From contig OY730442.1 in assembly GCA_963422685.1 (NCBI GenBank), positions 558,001 to 622,000 on the forward strand: a stretch of DNA of 64,000 bases, in the 5' to 3' direction. The notes under the pieces are model-generated. The model saw nothing but the letters and a program-made list of their open reading frames with translations, was not told the DNA's origin and searched no databases. The translations under genes and the position numbers were made by a program. Below are positions 1 to 8,875 of the stretch, piece by piece (the stretch's first letter is position 1; every line of letters starts with the position of its first letter). This stretch comes from Spongiihabitans sp963422685 (GTDB lineage: Bacteria; Pseudomonadota; Gammaproteobacteria; Arenicellales; Poriferihabitantaceae).

Positions 1-1
1 C

Positions 2-1276
2 TCAGCCGTATTGAGTTTGGCTGAGGCGCGCGGTGAAAGTGGTGCCACAGTAGACGGTTTAAATCCGGGGTTAATTACGTGGCGGGGGGTTTCGGCCAGG
101 GAGTTATTCTCGCGAAGTGATTTTGTGTTGCCGTTGCAAGGCACAAAAGAGGATCGGGTCAGGACTGGCTGGACCTTTTGGGGCCAGGGTTCGGCCGGCA
201 GATTTTCCGGTGAGGCAAATGCAATTGAGACTGATGGTGAGTTACACACGGGATACATGGGTTTGGATTACCGGTTTGGAAGCAATCACAACGCCCTGGC
301 GGGCGTAGCGTTTTCGCACAGTGCGGGGGAAGTGGACTACGCGGTAGCGGGGGACTTTCTTCTCGTTAATGGAGAGAGGGGGGGCATCACGGGCGAGGTG
401 GATTTGGCCATGACCAGTGTGTTGCCCTATGTGCACTACACGCCGCGTTTGGGTTTGGGAATATGGGGATTAGCGGGAGCGGGTTCGGGGGAGGTCAAGC
501 TCAAGGATCAAGGGGGGAGCGTAGAGACGGACGTTCGGATGGTGATGGCCGCTGTGGGTGTTCGTCAGCGGTTGAAGACGTGGCGCGGGGTAGATTTTGC
601 GGTGAAATCCGATGTATTGGCGGTAGAGTTGAAGACGGACGCGGCGGCAGGTCTTGAAGCGGTGACGGGGGATGCGCGGCGGGCGCGGTTGGCGCTGGAG
701 ATGGGTGCTGAGCGGGTGTTATCGCCGGATGCGTTGCTGCGGCCGGATATAGAGTTTAGTGGGCGTTGGGACGAGGGTGATGCGGACAATGGTATAGGGG
801 TAGAGATCAGCGGCGGGGTAGCGTACGTACAGAGTCGTTTGGGTTTGCGTCTGGGTGTTCGGGGTCGGTATTTACTGGCGCATGAGGAGTCTGAATTTGC
901 GGATTGGGGAGGCAGTTTTGCGTTGCAGATTGGAGAGGGTCTTGGGGGGCATGGGCTGTGGTTATCGTATGAGCCGCAGTGGGGGGCCCCGGCCAGTGGC
1001 GTAGAGCAGCTGTGGGACAGCGAGGGCATCCGGGAAGTCGGAGGGGCGGGGCGGATGAAGTTTGACCTTGGCTATGGTATGACAACGCGTGGTCGCGGCT
1101 GGTTGGTGACGCCGTACGGGGGGGTATTGACGACCGGGCAGGATACGCGCTACCGGCTGGGTGCACAGGCCGAGGTAGACAAATCGATGGATATAAGCCT
1201 GGAGGGGGTGCGGCGAGAGAATGCGGAGGGCGCCACCGAGCACGGCATATTTTTACGCTGGAAGATTTTATTGTAG
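2..1276 (+). CDS. Autotransporter C-terminal beta-barrel (5' end outside window)
   Basis: The frame is open from the first bases, so the gene probably starts upstream of the window; the apparent TTG start at 11 is not trusted. The product is rich in alternating aromatic/Gly strands (GYMGLDYRFG, GVAFSHSAGEVDYAV, LGYGMTTRGRGWLVTPYGG) and closes with a short strand ending FLRWKILL. This fits the outer-membrane translocator barrel of type V secretion, which would export a passenger domain encoded upstream. About 420 residues are visible, more than a bare 12-strand barrel, so some passenger or linker is included. The DNA is strikingly G-rich on the coding strand compared with the genes that follow. 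The fold class is well supported by pattern; the passenger function is unknown. Confidence 0.72.
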   Translation, partial: SAVLSLAEARGESGATVDGLNPGLITWRGVSARELFSRSDFVLPLQGTKEDRVRTGWTFWGQGSAGRFSGEANAIETDGELHTGYMGLDYRFGSNHNALAGVAFSHSAGEVDYAVAGDFLLVNGERGGITGEVDLAMTSVLPYVHYTPRLGLGIWGLAGAGSGEVKLKDQGGSVETDVRMVMAAVGVRQRLKTWRGVDFAVKSDVLAVELKTDAAAGLEAVTGDARRARLALEMGAERVLSPDALLRPDIEFSGRWDEGDADNGIGVEISGGVAYVQSRLGLRLGVRGRYLLAHEESEFADWGGSFALQIGEGLGGHGLWLSYEPQWGAPASGVEQLWDSEGIREVGGAGRMKFDLGYGMTTRGRGWLVTPYGGVLTTGQDTRYRLGAQAEVDKSMDISLEGVRRENAEGATEHGIFLRWKILL

Positions 1277-1699
1277 TGTTGTCGTGACCCGTGTACCCCA
1301 AAAACAGTCCGGTATAAAACGATGCAGAGCATTGATTTCCGTTATAAGGGGGTAATTCTGGAAACGTTGCAGGTCTACATTTGGGGCCCTTATTTGGAAA
1401 AGCTATCAGACCCGGAGCTTAAAGTCGGGATTATGAACGCAAGAGTATAAAATCGTTCAGGACTGGCTTTCCCGGTAACAAGATTTTAAGAAAGTCAAGC
1501 ATAGGCGTTGGGTTTCGTAAAGGAAATAACCCCGTCGGGATATATAGGGGCCAGGATATGAAATTGGGGTTTTAGCGCCCACCAGAACCAACTATAGATG
1601 TGTTTATATCACCCTGAGCTTGTTTCAGAATCTCTCTTGGCATCCTGCCTTTGCCCCAAAAAGACCAGATCTTTTGTCGGCATTTCCATGCAATACACG
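1277..1699. other. Intergenic DNA with a 42-codon ORF and a dispersed-repeat-like segment
   Basis: No convincing gene. An ATG ORF at 1322-1450 (+) would encode 42 residues (MQSIDFRYKGVILETLQ...); its composition looks protein-like but no family was recognised, and it may be a gene relic. Around 1608-1632 the bases caccctgagcttgtttcag resemble the short dispersed palindromic repeats common in proteobacterial intergenic DNA. The segment lies directly before the decayed restriction gene. Confidence 0.3.
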
Positions 1700-2025
1700 C
1701 TGTCCAGAACCAAGAAACGGCCAGACAAACTGAAGCAGGAGGCGCGTCAACTGCAAGGCGAAAGCGGGCGTTACATTCGCCCAATGATGCTGGGCGCGGG
1801 AACAGCGCGATGGTCAGTATATTCATGCCGAGAACGTGCGTGATTATCTAATGACGCAATCCGCCGCAAAACTGCGGAACGGGATGAAATCGCCGACGAG
1901 GACCTGCTGTCGCCTTATTCCGCCGTGCGTTACATTCTGACCAAAGACGCATTGCGCGAAGGCTGGGACTGCCCGTTTGCCTATGTGCTGACCCTGCTGG
2001 ATTCTACCCGCACCGCGGCACGAGG
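1700..2025 (+). pseudogene. Fragment of a type III restriction (Res) helicase gene
   Basis: Three consecutive pieces in different frames match the helicase region of Res subunits of type III systems. They are LQGESGRYIRPMMLGAG near 1750-1800, ENVRDYLMTQSA near 1833-1868, and TAERDEIADEDLLSPYSAVRYI followed at once by LTKDALREGWDCPFAYVLTLL near 1872-2000. Established knowledge: the last block is the conserved helicase motif near VI in this family. At least two frameshifts separate the pieces, and both ends of the gene are missing. It is not a fragment of the Res at 52-55 kb, whose equivalent block reads LTEGWDASTVTHVLG, so it comes from a different system. The 3' end runs into the convergent CoA-transferase gene. 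Confidence 0.65.
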
Positions 2026-2032
2026 AATTTTT

Positions 2033-3238
2033 TCAGGAACGGGCGCGGGCAATGACACCCCGGGATTCAAGATGGCTGATTTCATTATCGTCATACCCCA
2101 GCGCCCGCAGCACTTGATGAGTATGCTGACCAAAAACCGGCGGCAGGCTGGTGAGTTTTGGTCCATTATCGGCATATTTGAACGACGCTACGGGTATCTG
2201 CAACTGCTGTTCGTCATCCTCCAGAGTCTGGACCACGGTTCGGTATCGCAACTGTTCGTCATTCAGCGCCTCGTCCAGCGACCGCACCCGCGCGGCGGGC
2301 ACGCGATGGGCGTTTAATTCTTCCTCCCATTGGGCGGCGGTTTTTCGCAGCAGAATCTCGCTGATCCGGGCACGGTCCGTTTCCACATGCGCTGCCATTG
2401 CCGGAGGGTGCAGATCCTGCATTGCTGCGGCGTGATCCGGGTCGCCCAATACCATCCACAAATCCCTGATCTGCTGCCCGGTATACGCCCCGAGCATCAG
2501 GCGGCCTTGTCTGGTCTGGTAACAGCAATACCCGGCATTAAACGCGCTGTCGTTGCCGGCCAACGGCATCAGGCTTTGGGTCTGGTGGTAATGGGTCACA
2601 TTGGAACTCATCAACATAATCGCCGCATCCAGCATGGCAATATCTATGTGCTGGCCCTGGCCGGTAAATGTCCTTTGATATAGCGCGGCGGAAATCGCAA
2701 AAGCGGCCTGGATACCGGTGCCGTAATCCAGAACCGGGGGACCCACTTTGGTGGGCGCAGTCTGCCTGGTGCCGGTGGCGCTCATCAGTCCGGAACAGGC
2801 CTGGATCACATTATCGTAAGCAGTTCGACCACCCTTCGGCCCATCCTGCCCGAACCCGGTCATGGAACAATAAATAATATCGGGTTTACATACTTTCACA
2901 TCGTCATATCCCAGGCCGAGTTTCGCCAGTGCGCCACTGCGATAGTTTTCAACCAGGACATCTGCGGTTGCGATGATCTCCTTCAGTATCTTCACGCCTT
3001 GCTCGGTTCGCAAATCAATCGAGATGGCGCGCTTGTTACCATTCTGGCTGGTGAAGAAAGACCCGAGGCCATTTGCGCCGTGCGGGAACTGGCCGGTCCG
3101 GGCGCGGACCATATCCGGGGTTTGGGGCGGCTCGACTTTGATAACGTCGGCACCCAGCACCGCCAGTTGATAGGTGCAAAACGGCCCGGCAATAACATGG
3201 GTTAAATCAATTACCCGGATATTTGCAAAAGGCTGCAT
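2033..3238 (-). CDS. CaiB/BaiF family CoA-transferase (class III)
   Basis: 401 residues, the usual length. The N-terminus (IRVIDLTHVIAGPFCTYQLA, then GADVIKVEPP) is the family's CoA-binding signature. YDNVIQACSG carries the expected catalytic aspartate, about D142, which forms the aspartyl-CoA thioester in formyl-CoA transferase relatives. Class III transferases move CoA between a donor thioester and an organic acid, for example carnitine, oxalate, itaconate or succinate derivatives. The substrate cannot be read from sequence. It lies apart from, but in the same orientation as, the MmgE/PrpD gene upstream, consistent with a carboxylic-acid catabolism patch. A second, distinct member is at 8876-10045. 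Confidence 0.9.
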   Translation of the reverse strand: MQPFANIRVIDLTHVIAGPFCTYQLAVLGADVIKVEPPQTPDMVRARTGQFPHGANGLGSFFTSQNGNKRAISIDLRTEQGVKILKEIIATADVLVENYRSGALAKLGLGYDDVKVCKPDIIYCSMTGFGQDGPKGGRTAYDNVIQACSGLMSATGTRQTAPTKVGPPVLDYGTGIQAAFAISAALYQRTFTGQGQHIDIAMLDAAIMLMSSNVTHYHQTQSLMPLAGNDSAFNAGYCCYQTRQGRLMLGAYTGQQIRDLWMVLGDPDHAAAMQDLHPPAMAAHVETDRARISEILLRKTAAQWEEELNAHRVPAARVRSLDEALNDEQLRYRTVVQTLEDDEQQLQIPVASFKYADNGPKLTSLPPVFGQHTHQVLRALGYDDNEISHLESRGVIARARS

Positions 3239-3323
3239 ATTCTGTAAATGGCTGGCATGGTTATGCTAAACACATCGGCAAATCTGAAATTTAATGCGGC
3301 AAGGATATATCACAGTTGTCCAT

Positions 3324-3596
3324 TCAAGGTACAGAAAATCCCCTGACATACTCTGTTTTTAACTCTTCACAGATTGCGTGAATGTAATTTCCAGCGTTTA
3401 TGTAGCGGATAACCTTCTCCATAACATTACTGCCAAAAAACCATATTCCTGCCTTATATCCCCAAGGCTGAATCCAACTACAGGGTGTATATCCATTGAT
3501 CCCGTCATTTGATTTTTCTATCCGTTTTTTAATCTCTTCAAAGTCAATCTCTGCTGTTTCATAACGGTTACTCGCACTAATAATATACGCATGCAA
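3324..3596 (-). CDS. Small hypothetical protein (90 aa)
   Basis: A short, comparatively AT-rich ORF with a TTG start and no recognisable Shine-Dalgarno. The product has plausible globular composition (EIDFEEIKKRIEKS, then WIQPWGYKAGIWFFGSNVMEKVIRYINAG) with helical and aromatic stretches and no membrane segment. No family was recognised. The base composition differs from both flanking genes, hinting at acquired DNA or a relic. It may be a genuine small gene or a fragment of a longer one. Confidence 0.35.
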   Translation of the reverse strand: MHAYIISASNRYETAEIDFEEIKKRIEKSNDGINGYTPCSWIQPWGYKAGIWFFGSNVMEKVIRYINAGNYIHAICEELKTEYVRGFSVP

Positions 3597-3664
3597 GGCA
3601 CTACAGAGGTGCTGACGACTTAAAAAAACAAATAGCCCGAATACTCTCCGCCCGGCACAATTAA

Positions 3665-5026
3665 CTATCGCAACGCTTTGCTGAAAGACCTAATATCCGG
3701 CAGCGTCCAGGCCAATTCGATAATCGCCTGCATCCCGGATTTATCCAGTACGCCACTGTAATCTGCGAGACTTAACACTTTCTTTTCCAGTTCCGAGCGG
3801 GTCAACATATTATCGGGGTCACCCTTGGGGGTATCCACCAATGCGCTCAAGGACTCGCCGGATTGCAGCTTCACTGCTACTCTTGCGCCCCATTTGGTGG
3901 GGTATTGCCGGTCAATTTGTTCATCAATCCGCATGGTCACCCGCTCCCTGAATGCAGCATTAACCGGGTCTGAAAGCTGTTGTTCGGTAAAATCCGCCAC
4001 CCCGGCCGAGCCATATCGAGCAATCAATGCCAATACATGGCCCATGGAAAATTTCGATTGATGGATAGTGACCGGCACATCAACCGCGCCCAATACTTCT
4101 TGCGCCACCCGGTAGACATCAACCGTGACGGTTTTGATACGGCAAAAGTCCAGATGATGGCGGGTGCAAATCTGCAGCAACGCATCCGCCGCTGGATGGG
4201 TGTGACGGCATGAGGCATGGAATTTAAGAGAAGTTTCGGCCAGCGCCCAGCGGCTGCCCAGTCGATCGGTAATTTTTCCGCTATCGCCGTCCGCCAGCAT
4301 ACCCGCCCCCATGCCACGCTCACCTTCGAGTACCTGACTGGCCGCAGTCAAGCCCTGTTGCGCGGTATACGCGGCCAGTAGCCCGTCGGCACATGCTTTG
4401 GCGGTATGCAATTGTTTTGAATCTGCGGCATCTTTCAAAAACTCCCATAATCCACCCGCCTGGGTGCCAGCGGACCCCAGGGCATTGAGTGTCTGCCCGG
4501 GGTTAAGGCCTAGCAGCCGCGCCGCTGCCATCGCCGCCGCTACCGTGCCCGCCGTAGCGGTGGTATGAAATACCCGATAGTGGGACGGCCCCAGATATTC
4601 CCCAACCCGGATGCCGCATTCGTAACCGGCCACGGCCGCAGTCAAAAAATCTTTTCCAGTGATATTTTCATTGCATTGGGCCAGCGCAAAAATTGGTGGA
4701 AATACCACGGTGGCTGGATGCAAAATCGAGGAATTGTGTAAATCATCCTGCTCCACCACATGGGATGCGGCGCCATTCACCAAGGCGGCAAACCATGAAC
4801 TGGTGGTTTGCCGGGCGCCTATCAATTGGCAGGGACCCGATGGCGGACCCATTTGACTGGCAAATTTTCTGAATACACCCGGACTTCGCGAGCGGGAACC
4901 GGCGACTGCGGAACCATACCAATCCAGAAACAGCCACTGCGCCCGTTCGGTTACATTTTTCGGGATATGGTCAAATTGTAAACCGGCTGCAAAATCAGCC
5001 AGTTTTCTGGACGGCGTATCAGGCAT
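3665..5026 (-). CDS. MmgE/PrpD family protein
   Basis: From the preferred ATG at 5026 (MPDTPSRKLADFAAGL) the protein is 453 residues; a longer form from 5071 is possible. The pattern is that of the 2-methylcitrate dehydratase / cis-aconitate decarboxylase / iminodisuccinate epimerase superfamily: LADFAAGL at the N-terminus, NGAASHVVEQDDLHNSSILHP (approximately residues 80-105) with the conserved His/Asp cluster, and KFHASCRHTHPAADALL in the second half. Members act on citrate- or succinate-like polycarboxylic acids in the cytoplasm. Several characterised members are not methylcitrate dehydratases, so the exact reaction is open. Downstream on the same strand is a CoA-transferase, a frequent companion in carboxylate catabolism. 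Confidence 0.88.
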   Translation of the reverse strand: MPDTPSRKLADFAAGLQFDHIPKNVTERAQWLFLDWYGSAVAGSRSRSPGVFRKFASQMGPPSGPCQLIGARQTTSSWFAALVNGAASHVVEQDDLHNSSILHPATVVFPPIFALAQCNENITGKDFLTAAVAGYECGIRVGEYLGPSHYRVFHTTATAGTVAAAMAAARLLGLNPGQTLNALGSAGTQAGGLWEFLKDAADSKQLHTAKACADGLLAAYTAQQGLTAASQVLEGERGMGAGMLADGDSGKITDRLGSRWALAETSLKFHASCRHTHPAADALLQICTRHHLDFCRIKTVTVDVYRVAQEVLGAVDVPVTIHQSKFSMGHVLALIARYGSAGVADFTEQQLSDPVNAAFRERVTMRIDEQIDRQYPTKWGARVAVKLQSGESLSALVDTPKGDPDNMLTRSELEKKVLSLADYSGVLDKSGMQAIIELAWTLPDIRSFSKALR

Positions 5027-5361
5027 GAATTGTGATTTTTTGCAGCTGGGATGGTCCGGCCTTGAAATCATATTCTATCCGGGTCCGTCTTGATTAAAAG
5101 TTAAAGTATCAAACTCGGGAATGCTATAAATATATTAAACATACTTTAAATAAAAACAACAGCATACTAAATTATCCTGAAATCCCCGTTTGGACATCAT
5201 CACCCTGGAAAAACGCTGGCGAGAAAAAGTCCTGGCCCGCAGTTACCCACACAACGTATTTGGTTTTTTTCAGCGAATACATGAATGCAAATTAATTCTT
5301 TTATGGGCAATTGTGATAGCGTCCGAATTTAAAATAATCCGAATGCAATGCTGAATCATAC

Positions 5362-6912
5362 ATGAGCAGAAGAAGACAACGTGCGCAAAGATCTGCAGAC
5401 AACAGCGCGGCTACCAGGGATTCATCACCAATACCGCAATTGTCCCGGCGGCAAATGCAAATACCCTATCCGCCTTTTGAAATTCTGTCCGGGTCGCAGC
5501 TACAGGCGGTAGATGCCGCTGCCATGAAAATTCTCAGACAGACCGGATTACGATTTCAAAACCAGGCAGCGCTTGCAATACTGGAAACCCACGGCGCCGA
5601 GGTGAATTTCCATACCGGACTGGTCAAGTTCGATGAGGATATCATTCGCGACTTCATCGCAAAAGCGCCGGAAGTGTTTACCCTGTATGCGCGCAATCCG
5701 GGGCGCAATGCGATTATCGGTAAAAACCATATCAATTTTTCACCGGTCAGCGGTCCGCCGAATATTTCTGACCTGGACAAGGGCCGCCGCCCTGGAACCT
5801 ATCAGGACCAATGCAACTTAATAAAACTGGTGCATTCGTTAAATGTGATAAATCTATCCGGTGCCACCGCCGTGGAAGCCATGGACCTGCCCGGCGAAAC
5901 CCGGCATCTGGATTTTTATCGCGCCCAGACATTATTCTCAGATCAGGTCTGGAATGCCCGGGCAATCGGCAGGCAAAGGGTACAGGATGCAATTGCGCTG
6001 AATTGCATGTCCCGTGGAATCAGCGCGGACGAAATGCACCGGAAACCCGGGTTGTGGACCGTAATCAACGTCAACTCGCCACTGGTGGTTGACAAGGAAA
6101 TGCTGGAAGGTTTAATGGAAATGACTCGACATGGGCTGCCCTGCGCGGTTACGCCATTCACGCTGGCCGGGGCGATGAGTCCGGTGACTTTGGCCGGCGC
6201 ACTGGCGCAGCAAACCGCAGAAGCCTTGTCGGTGATCGCTTTGATACAAATGATACGCCCTGGTTGCCCGGTCATATTTGGCGGATTCACCTCCAATGTA
6301 GACATGAAATCCGGCTCCCCCGCATTCGGTACGCCGGAATATATAAAAGGGGTATTGGCTGGCGGGCAGTTGGCACGGTTTTACAAACTGCCCTACCGGT
6401 CAAGTAATGTGAATGCAGCTAATTATCCCGATGCCCAGGCGACCTATGAATCCGCGATGTCGATATGGGCCTGTTTTCTGGCCCACGCAAATATCATCAA
6501 CCATGCGGTGGGATGGCTGGAAGGCGGGCTGTGCGCATCCATGGAAAAATTTATTATCGACGCAGAAATGATTCAAACCCTGTGCGAGGCATTTCAACCG
6601 ATGAAAATCAGTGACGAAGAGTTCGGGTTCGAATCCATCCGGCAGGCCGGTCATGGCGGTCACTTTTTTGGTACCGACCACACCATGCAGCGATATAAAA
6701 CGGCCTTTTACACCCCCATTTTGTCTGATTGGCAAAATTTTGAAAACTGGCAGGAATGCGGGTCGAAATCAGCTACGGTGCGTGCCAATGAAATCTGCAA
6801 GACGCTGCTGGAAAATTACCAACAGCCACCCATTGATGAAAAAATTGTGGCCGGGATGGATCAATATATTGAGTGCCGCAAACTCGAAATATCCAGGTAT
6901 GGTGTGGTTTGA
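5362..6912 (+). CDS. MttB-family methyltransferase (non-pyrrolysine)
   Basis: 516 residues, complete, ending at TGA. The Arg-rich N-terminus (SRRRQRAQR) followed by LSGSQLQAVDAAAMKILRQTG, and the central GGFTSNVDMKSGSPAFGTPE and HAVGWLEGGL blocks, are typical of the trimethylamine methyltransferase (MttB) superfamily. There is no in-frame amber codon, so this is a non-pyrrolysine member. Characterised relatives (for example glycine betaine:corrinoid methyltransferase MtgB) move a methyl group from quaternary amines to a corrinoid protein. No corrinoid protein or methyl-corrinoid:folate transferase is visible nearby, so another acceptor or a distant partner is needed. It is divergent from the MmgE/PrpD gene across an AT-rich 290-bp gap that probably holds promoters for both. 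Confidence 0.87.
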   Translation: MSRRRQRAQRSADNSAATRDSSPIPQLSRRQMQIPYPPFEILSGSQLQAVDAAAMKILRQTGLRFQNQAALAILETHGAEVNFHTGLVKFDEDIIRDFIAKAPEVFTLYARNPGRNAIIGKNHINFSPVSGPPNISDLDKGRRPGTYQDQCNLIKLVHSLNVINLSGATAVEAMDLPGETRHLDFYRAQTLFSDQVWNARAIGRQRVQDAIALNCMSRGISADEMHRKPGLWTVINVNSPLVVDKEMLEGLMEMTRHGLPCAVTPFTLAGAMSPVTLAGALAQQTAEALSVIALIQMIRPGCPVIFGGFTSNVDMKSGSPAFGTPEYIKGVLAGGQLARFYKLPYRSSNVNAANYPDAQATYESAMSIWACFLAHANIINHAVGWLEGGLCASMEKFIIDAEMIQTLCEAFQPMKISDEEFGFESIRQAGHGGHFFGTDHTMQRYKTAFYTPILSDWQNFENWQECGSKSATVRANEICKTLLENYQQPPIDEKIVAGMDQYIECRKLEISRYGVV

Positions 6913-7003
6913 AACAGGCTAATCCGCATCGCATTGGATTACAGAAAAGTCAAAGCCGACATCAGAAACCAGAAGGCAAGAACCAGAAAGCAGCAGCAAA
7001 ATT

Positions 7004-8599
7004 ATGAGCAAGCAGCTTTTCGTTGGGCAGGCCCTGGTGGAGTTACTCGCTGACTATGGGGTTGAGCTGGTATTCGGCATACCCGGCACCCACAGCATTG
7101 AGCTTTACCGCGGCCTCGGCAACGGGAAAATACGCCACATTTCGCCACGCCATGAACAAGGCGGCGGCTTTATGGCCGACGGTTATGCCCGGGTCAGCGG
7201 AAAGCCTGGCGTCTGCTTTGTGATTACCGGCGCTGGCGTCACCAACATCGCCACCGCCATGGGCGAAGCCTATATGGATTCGGTGCCAATGCTGGTCATT
7301 TCACCGGTTAATGACCCGGACCCGGATAACATTAACCGTGGGCGATTACATGAAATTACCTGCCAGTCTGCGGTAACCACGCCGCTCACCGCGCTCAGCG
7401 TCACCATCAGCGATGCCGGGCAGATTCCACAAATTGTGGCCCGGGCATTCGATTTGTTTTCCAGTGAGCGGCCGCGGCCAGTGCATATCAGCATCCCGCT
7501 GTCTATTATTCCCCTGCCGGTATCCGGTAAATGGCAGGCCACGCCACTGGCGACTCCTAGACTGGCCACGGATGCGCAAATACAATCAATATGCCGGTTG
7601 ATTGCAAAATCAGACAATCCGGTGATCGTGGCCGGGGGCGGCACAACCGCAGGGGCGGAACATATAGTGCGACTGGCAGAAAAGACCTGCTGCCCGGTGA
7701 TTACCACCGTGGCTGGCCGCGGTGTCATTCCGGCTAATCATCCGCTGTGTATCGGCGCCCAGCTACGCGCACCCAGCGTTCAGCATATGCTGGCCCAATC
7801 GGACCTGGCGCTGTTTCTCGGCACTGAACTTGCACAAACCGACCACTGGAATGATGATCTGAAACTGCCCGACCGCCAGGTGTGGGTCAACCTGTGGGAG
7901 CATGTATTGAACCGGAACCCATCGGCGTTCACCGTCCAGGCCGACTGCAGCGATTGTGCCAAACGGGTGGCCCGGGCGCTTTGCCAACCCCGCCAATCGG
8001 AAATCGATACGCTCCATGCCAGATGCAGATTGGCCAGAACCCGGCATGGCAGCGCGCTGACCGAAAAAGAAATGATCCATTTATCGGTATTGAACGAAAT
8101 GCTCAGGCATGTGCCGCTTGAGGCGACCATCGTCAGCGACATGACCCAAATCGCCTATACGGCGGTGGACTACCTGCCCATGGCCCGACCGAATCAATGG
8201 CTGCATCCTACCGGATACGGCACTCTGGGTTATGCACTGCCGGCGGCGATAGGCGCGGTGCTGGCGGATGAATCCAGGCCCGCTTTGGTCATCGTTGGCG
8301 ATGCGGGCCTGCAATATACCATGCAGGAAATGACCCTGGCAGCGGAGCTGGACCTGAATCTGGTGGTTTTGTTGTGGAACAATGAGGCCCTGCTGCAAAT
8401 TTTCGACGATATGCAAAATGCGAACATCAAACCCATCGGCGTGACCCAGAAAAACCCGGATTTTATTGCTTTAGCCCATGCCTGTGGCTGGCAGGCAAAA
8501 CCGGTGGCGGGATTACGGACTCTGGGGTCGGACCTGGAAAAAGCGTTTGTGCAGCCCGGGCCGGTTCTGCTCCAGCTAGACCAGGCTCTGGTGTCTTAA
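7004..8599 (+). CDS. ThDP-dependent decarboxylase, 5-guanidino-2-oxopentanoate decarboxylase-like
   Basis: 531 residues with the three-domain acetolactate-synthase architecture. The catalytic glutamate is E51 in RHEQGGGFMADGYAR, and the C-terminal ThDP/Mg motif begins GDAGLQYTMQEM and ends with the NN pair in LLWNNEALLQ. VFGIPGTHSIELYRGL and CFVITGAGVTNIATAMGEAY closely follow the AruI-type branch, which decarboxylates 5-guanidino-2-oxopentanoate in arginine transamination catabolism. The AruI activity is an inference from resemblance; a related 2-oxo-acid decarboxylase is the alternative. It follows the MttB gene by 91 bp on the same strand; the gap contains a run of imperfect cagaa/ccagaa repeats. 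Confidence 0.85.
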   Translation: MSKQLFVGQALVELLADYGVELVFGIPGTHSIELYRGLGNGKIRHISPRHEQGGGFMADGYARVSGKPGVCFVITGAGVTNIATAMGEAYMDSVPMLVISPVNDPDPDNINRGRLHEITCQSAVTTPLTALSVTISDAGQIPQIVARAFDLFSSERPRPVHISIPLSIIPLPVSGKWQATPLATPRLATDAQIQSICRLIAKSDNPVIVAGGGTTAGAEHIVRLAEKTCCPVITTVAGRGVIPANHPLCIGAQLRAPSVQHMLAQSDLALFLGTELAQTDHWNDDLKLPDRQVWVNLWEHVLNRNPSAFTVQADCSDCAKRVARALCQPRQSEIDTLHARCRLARTRHGSALTEKEMIHLSVLNEMLRHVPLEATIVSDMTQIAYTAVDYLPMARPNQWLHPTGYGTLGYALPAAIGAVLADESRPALVIVGDAGLQYTMQEMTLAAELDLNLVVLLWNNEALLQIFDDMQNANIKPIGVTQKNPDFIALAHACGWQAKPVAGLRTLGSDLEKAFVQPGPVLLQLDQALVS

Positions 8600-8630
8600 A
8601 TCCGGCCGAACTAGGCCGTGTTGACGAATT

Positions 8631-8689
8631 GTAGGGACATCCCCCGTGGTTGTCCTTCATCATGGACAGGCACGGGGGCCTGTCCCTAC
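8631..8689. repeat. Long imperfect inverted repeat (hairpin)
   Basis: The arm gtagggacatcccccgtgg (from 8631) is mirrored by cacgggggcctgtccctac (ending 8689). The two arms of about 25 bases pair with only a few mismatches around an 8-base loop. It sits 30 bp behind the decarboxylase stop, so it could end transcription, but it lacks a clear T-run and looks more like a dispersed palindromic (REP/MITE-like) element. No second copy was found in the window. Confidence 0.6.
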
Positions 8690-8875
8690 CCTTGACGCCG
8701 GGGCGGGGGGCCGGCCGGGTTTGATGTCTGTCAAAATTGATTCAATCCGCGACCAGATCACATCGGTGACCCGTATACTCATGACGACCCTACTCAAAAC
8801 TGTTGTGGGATACAATTATTAATAATTTGATATATTCCTCAACACGACCTAATCTTGATTTGTTAGGCTGGTTGA

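Noticed and set aside
6300..6912. Possible pyrrolysine (amber) codon in the MttB-family gene
   Set aside because: The frame runs uninterrupted to a TGA at full family length with no internal TAG.
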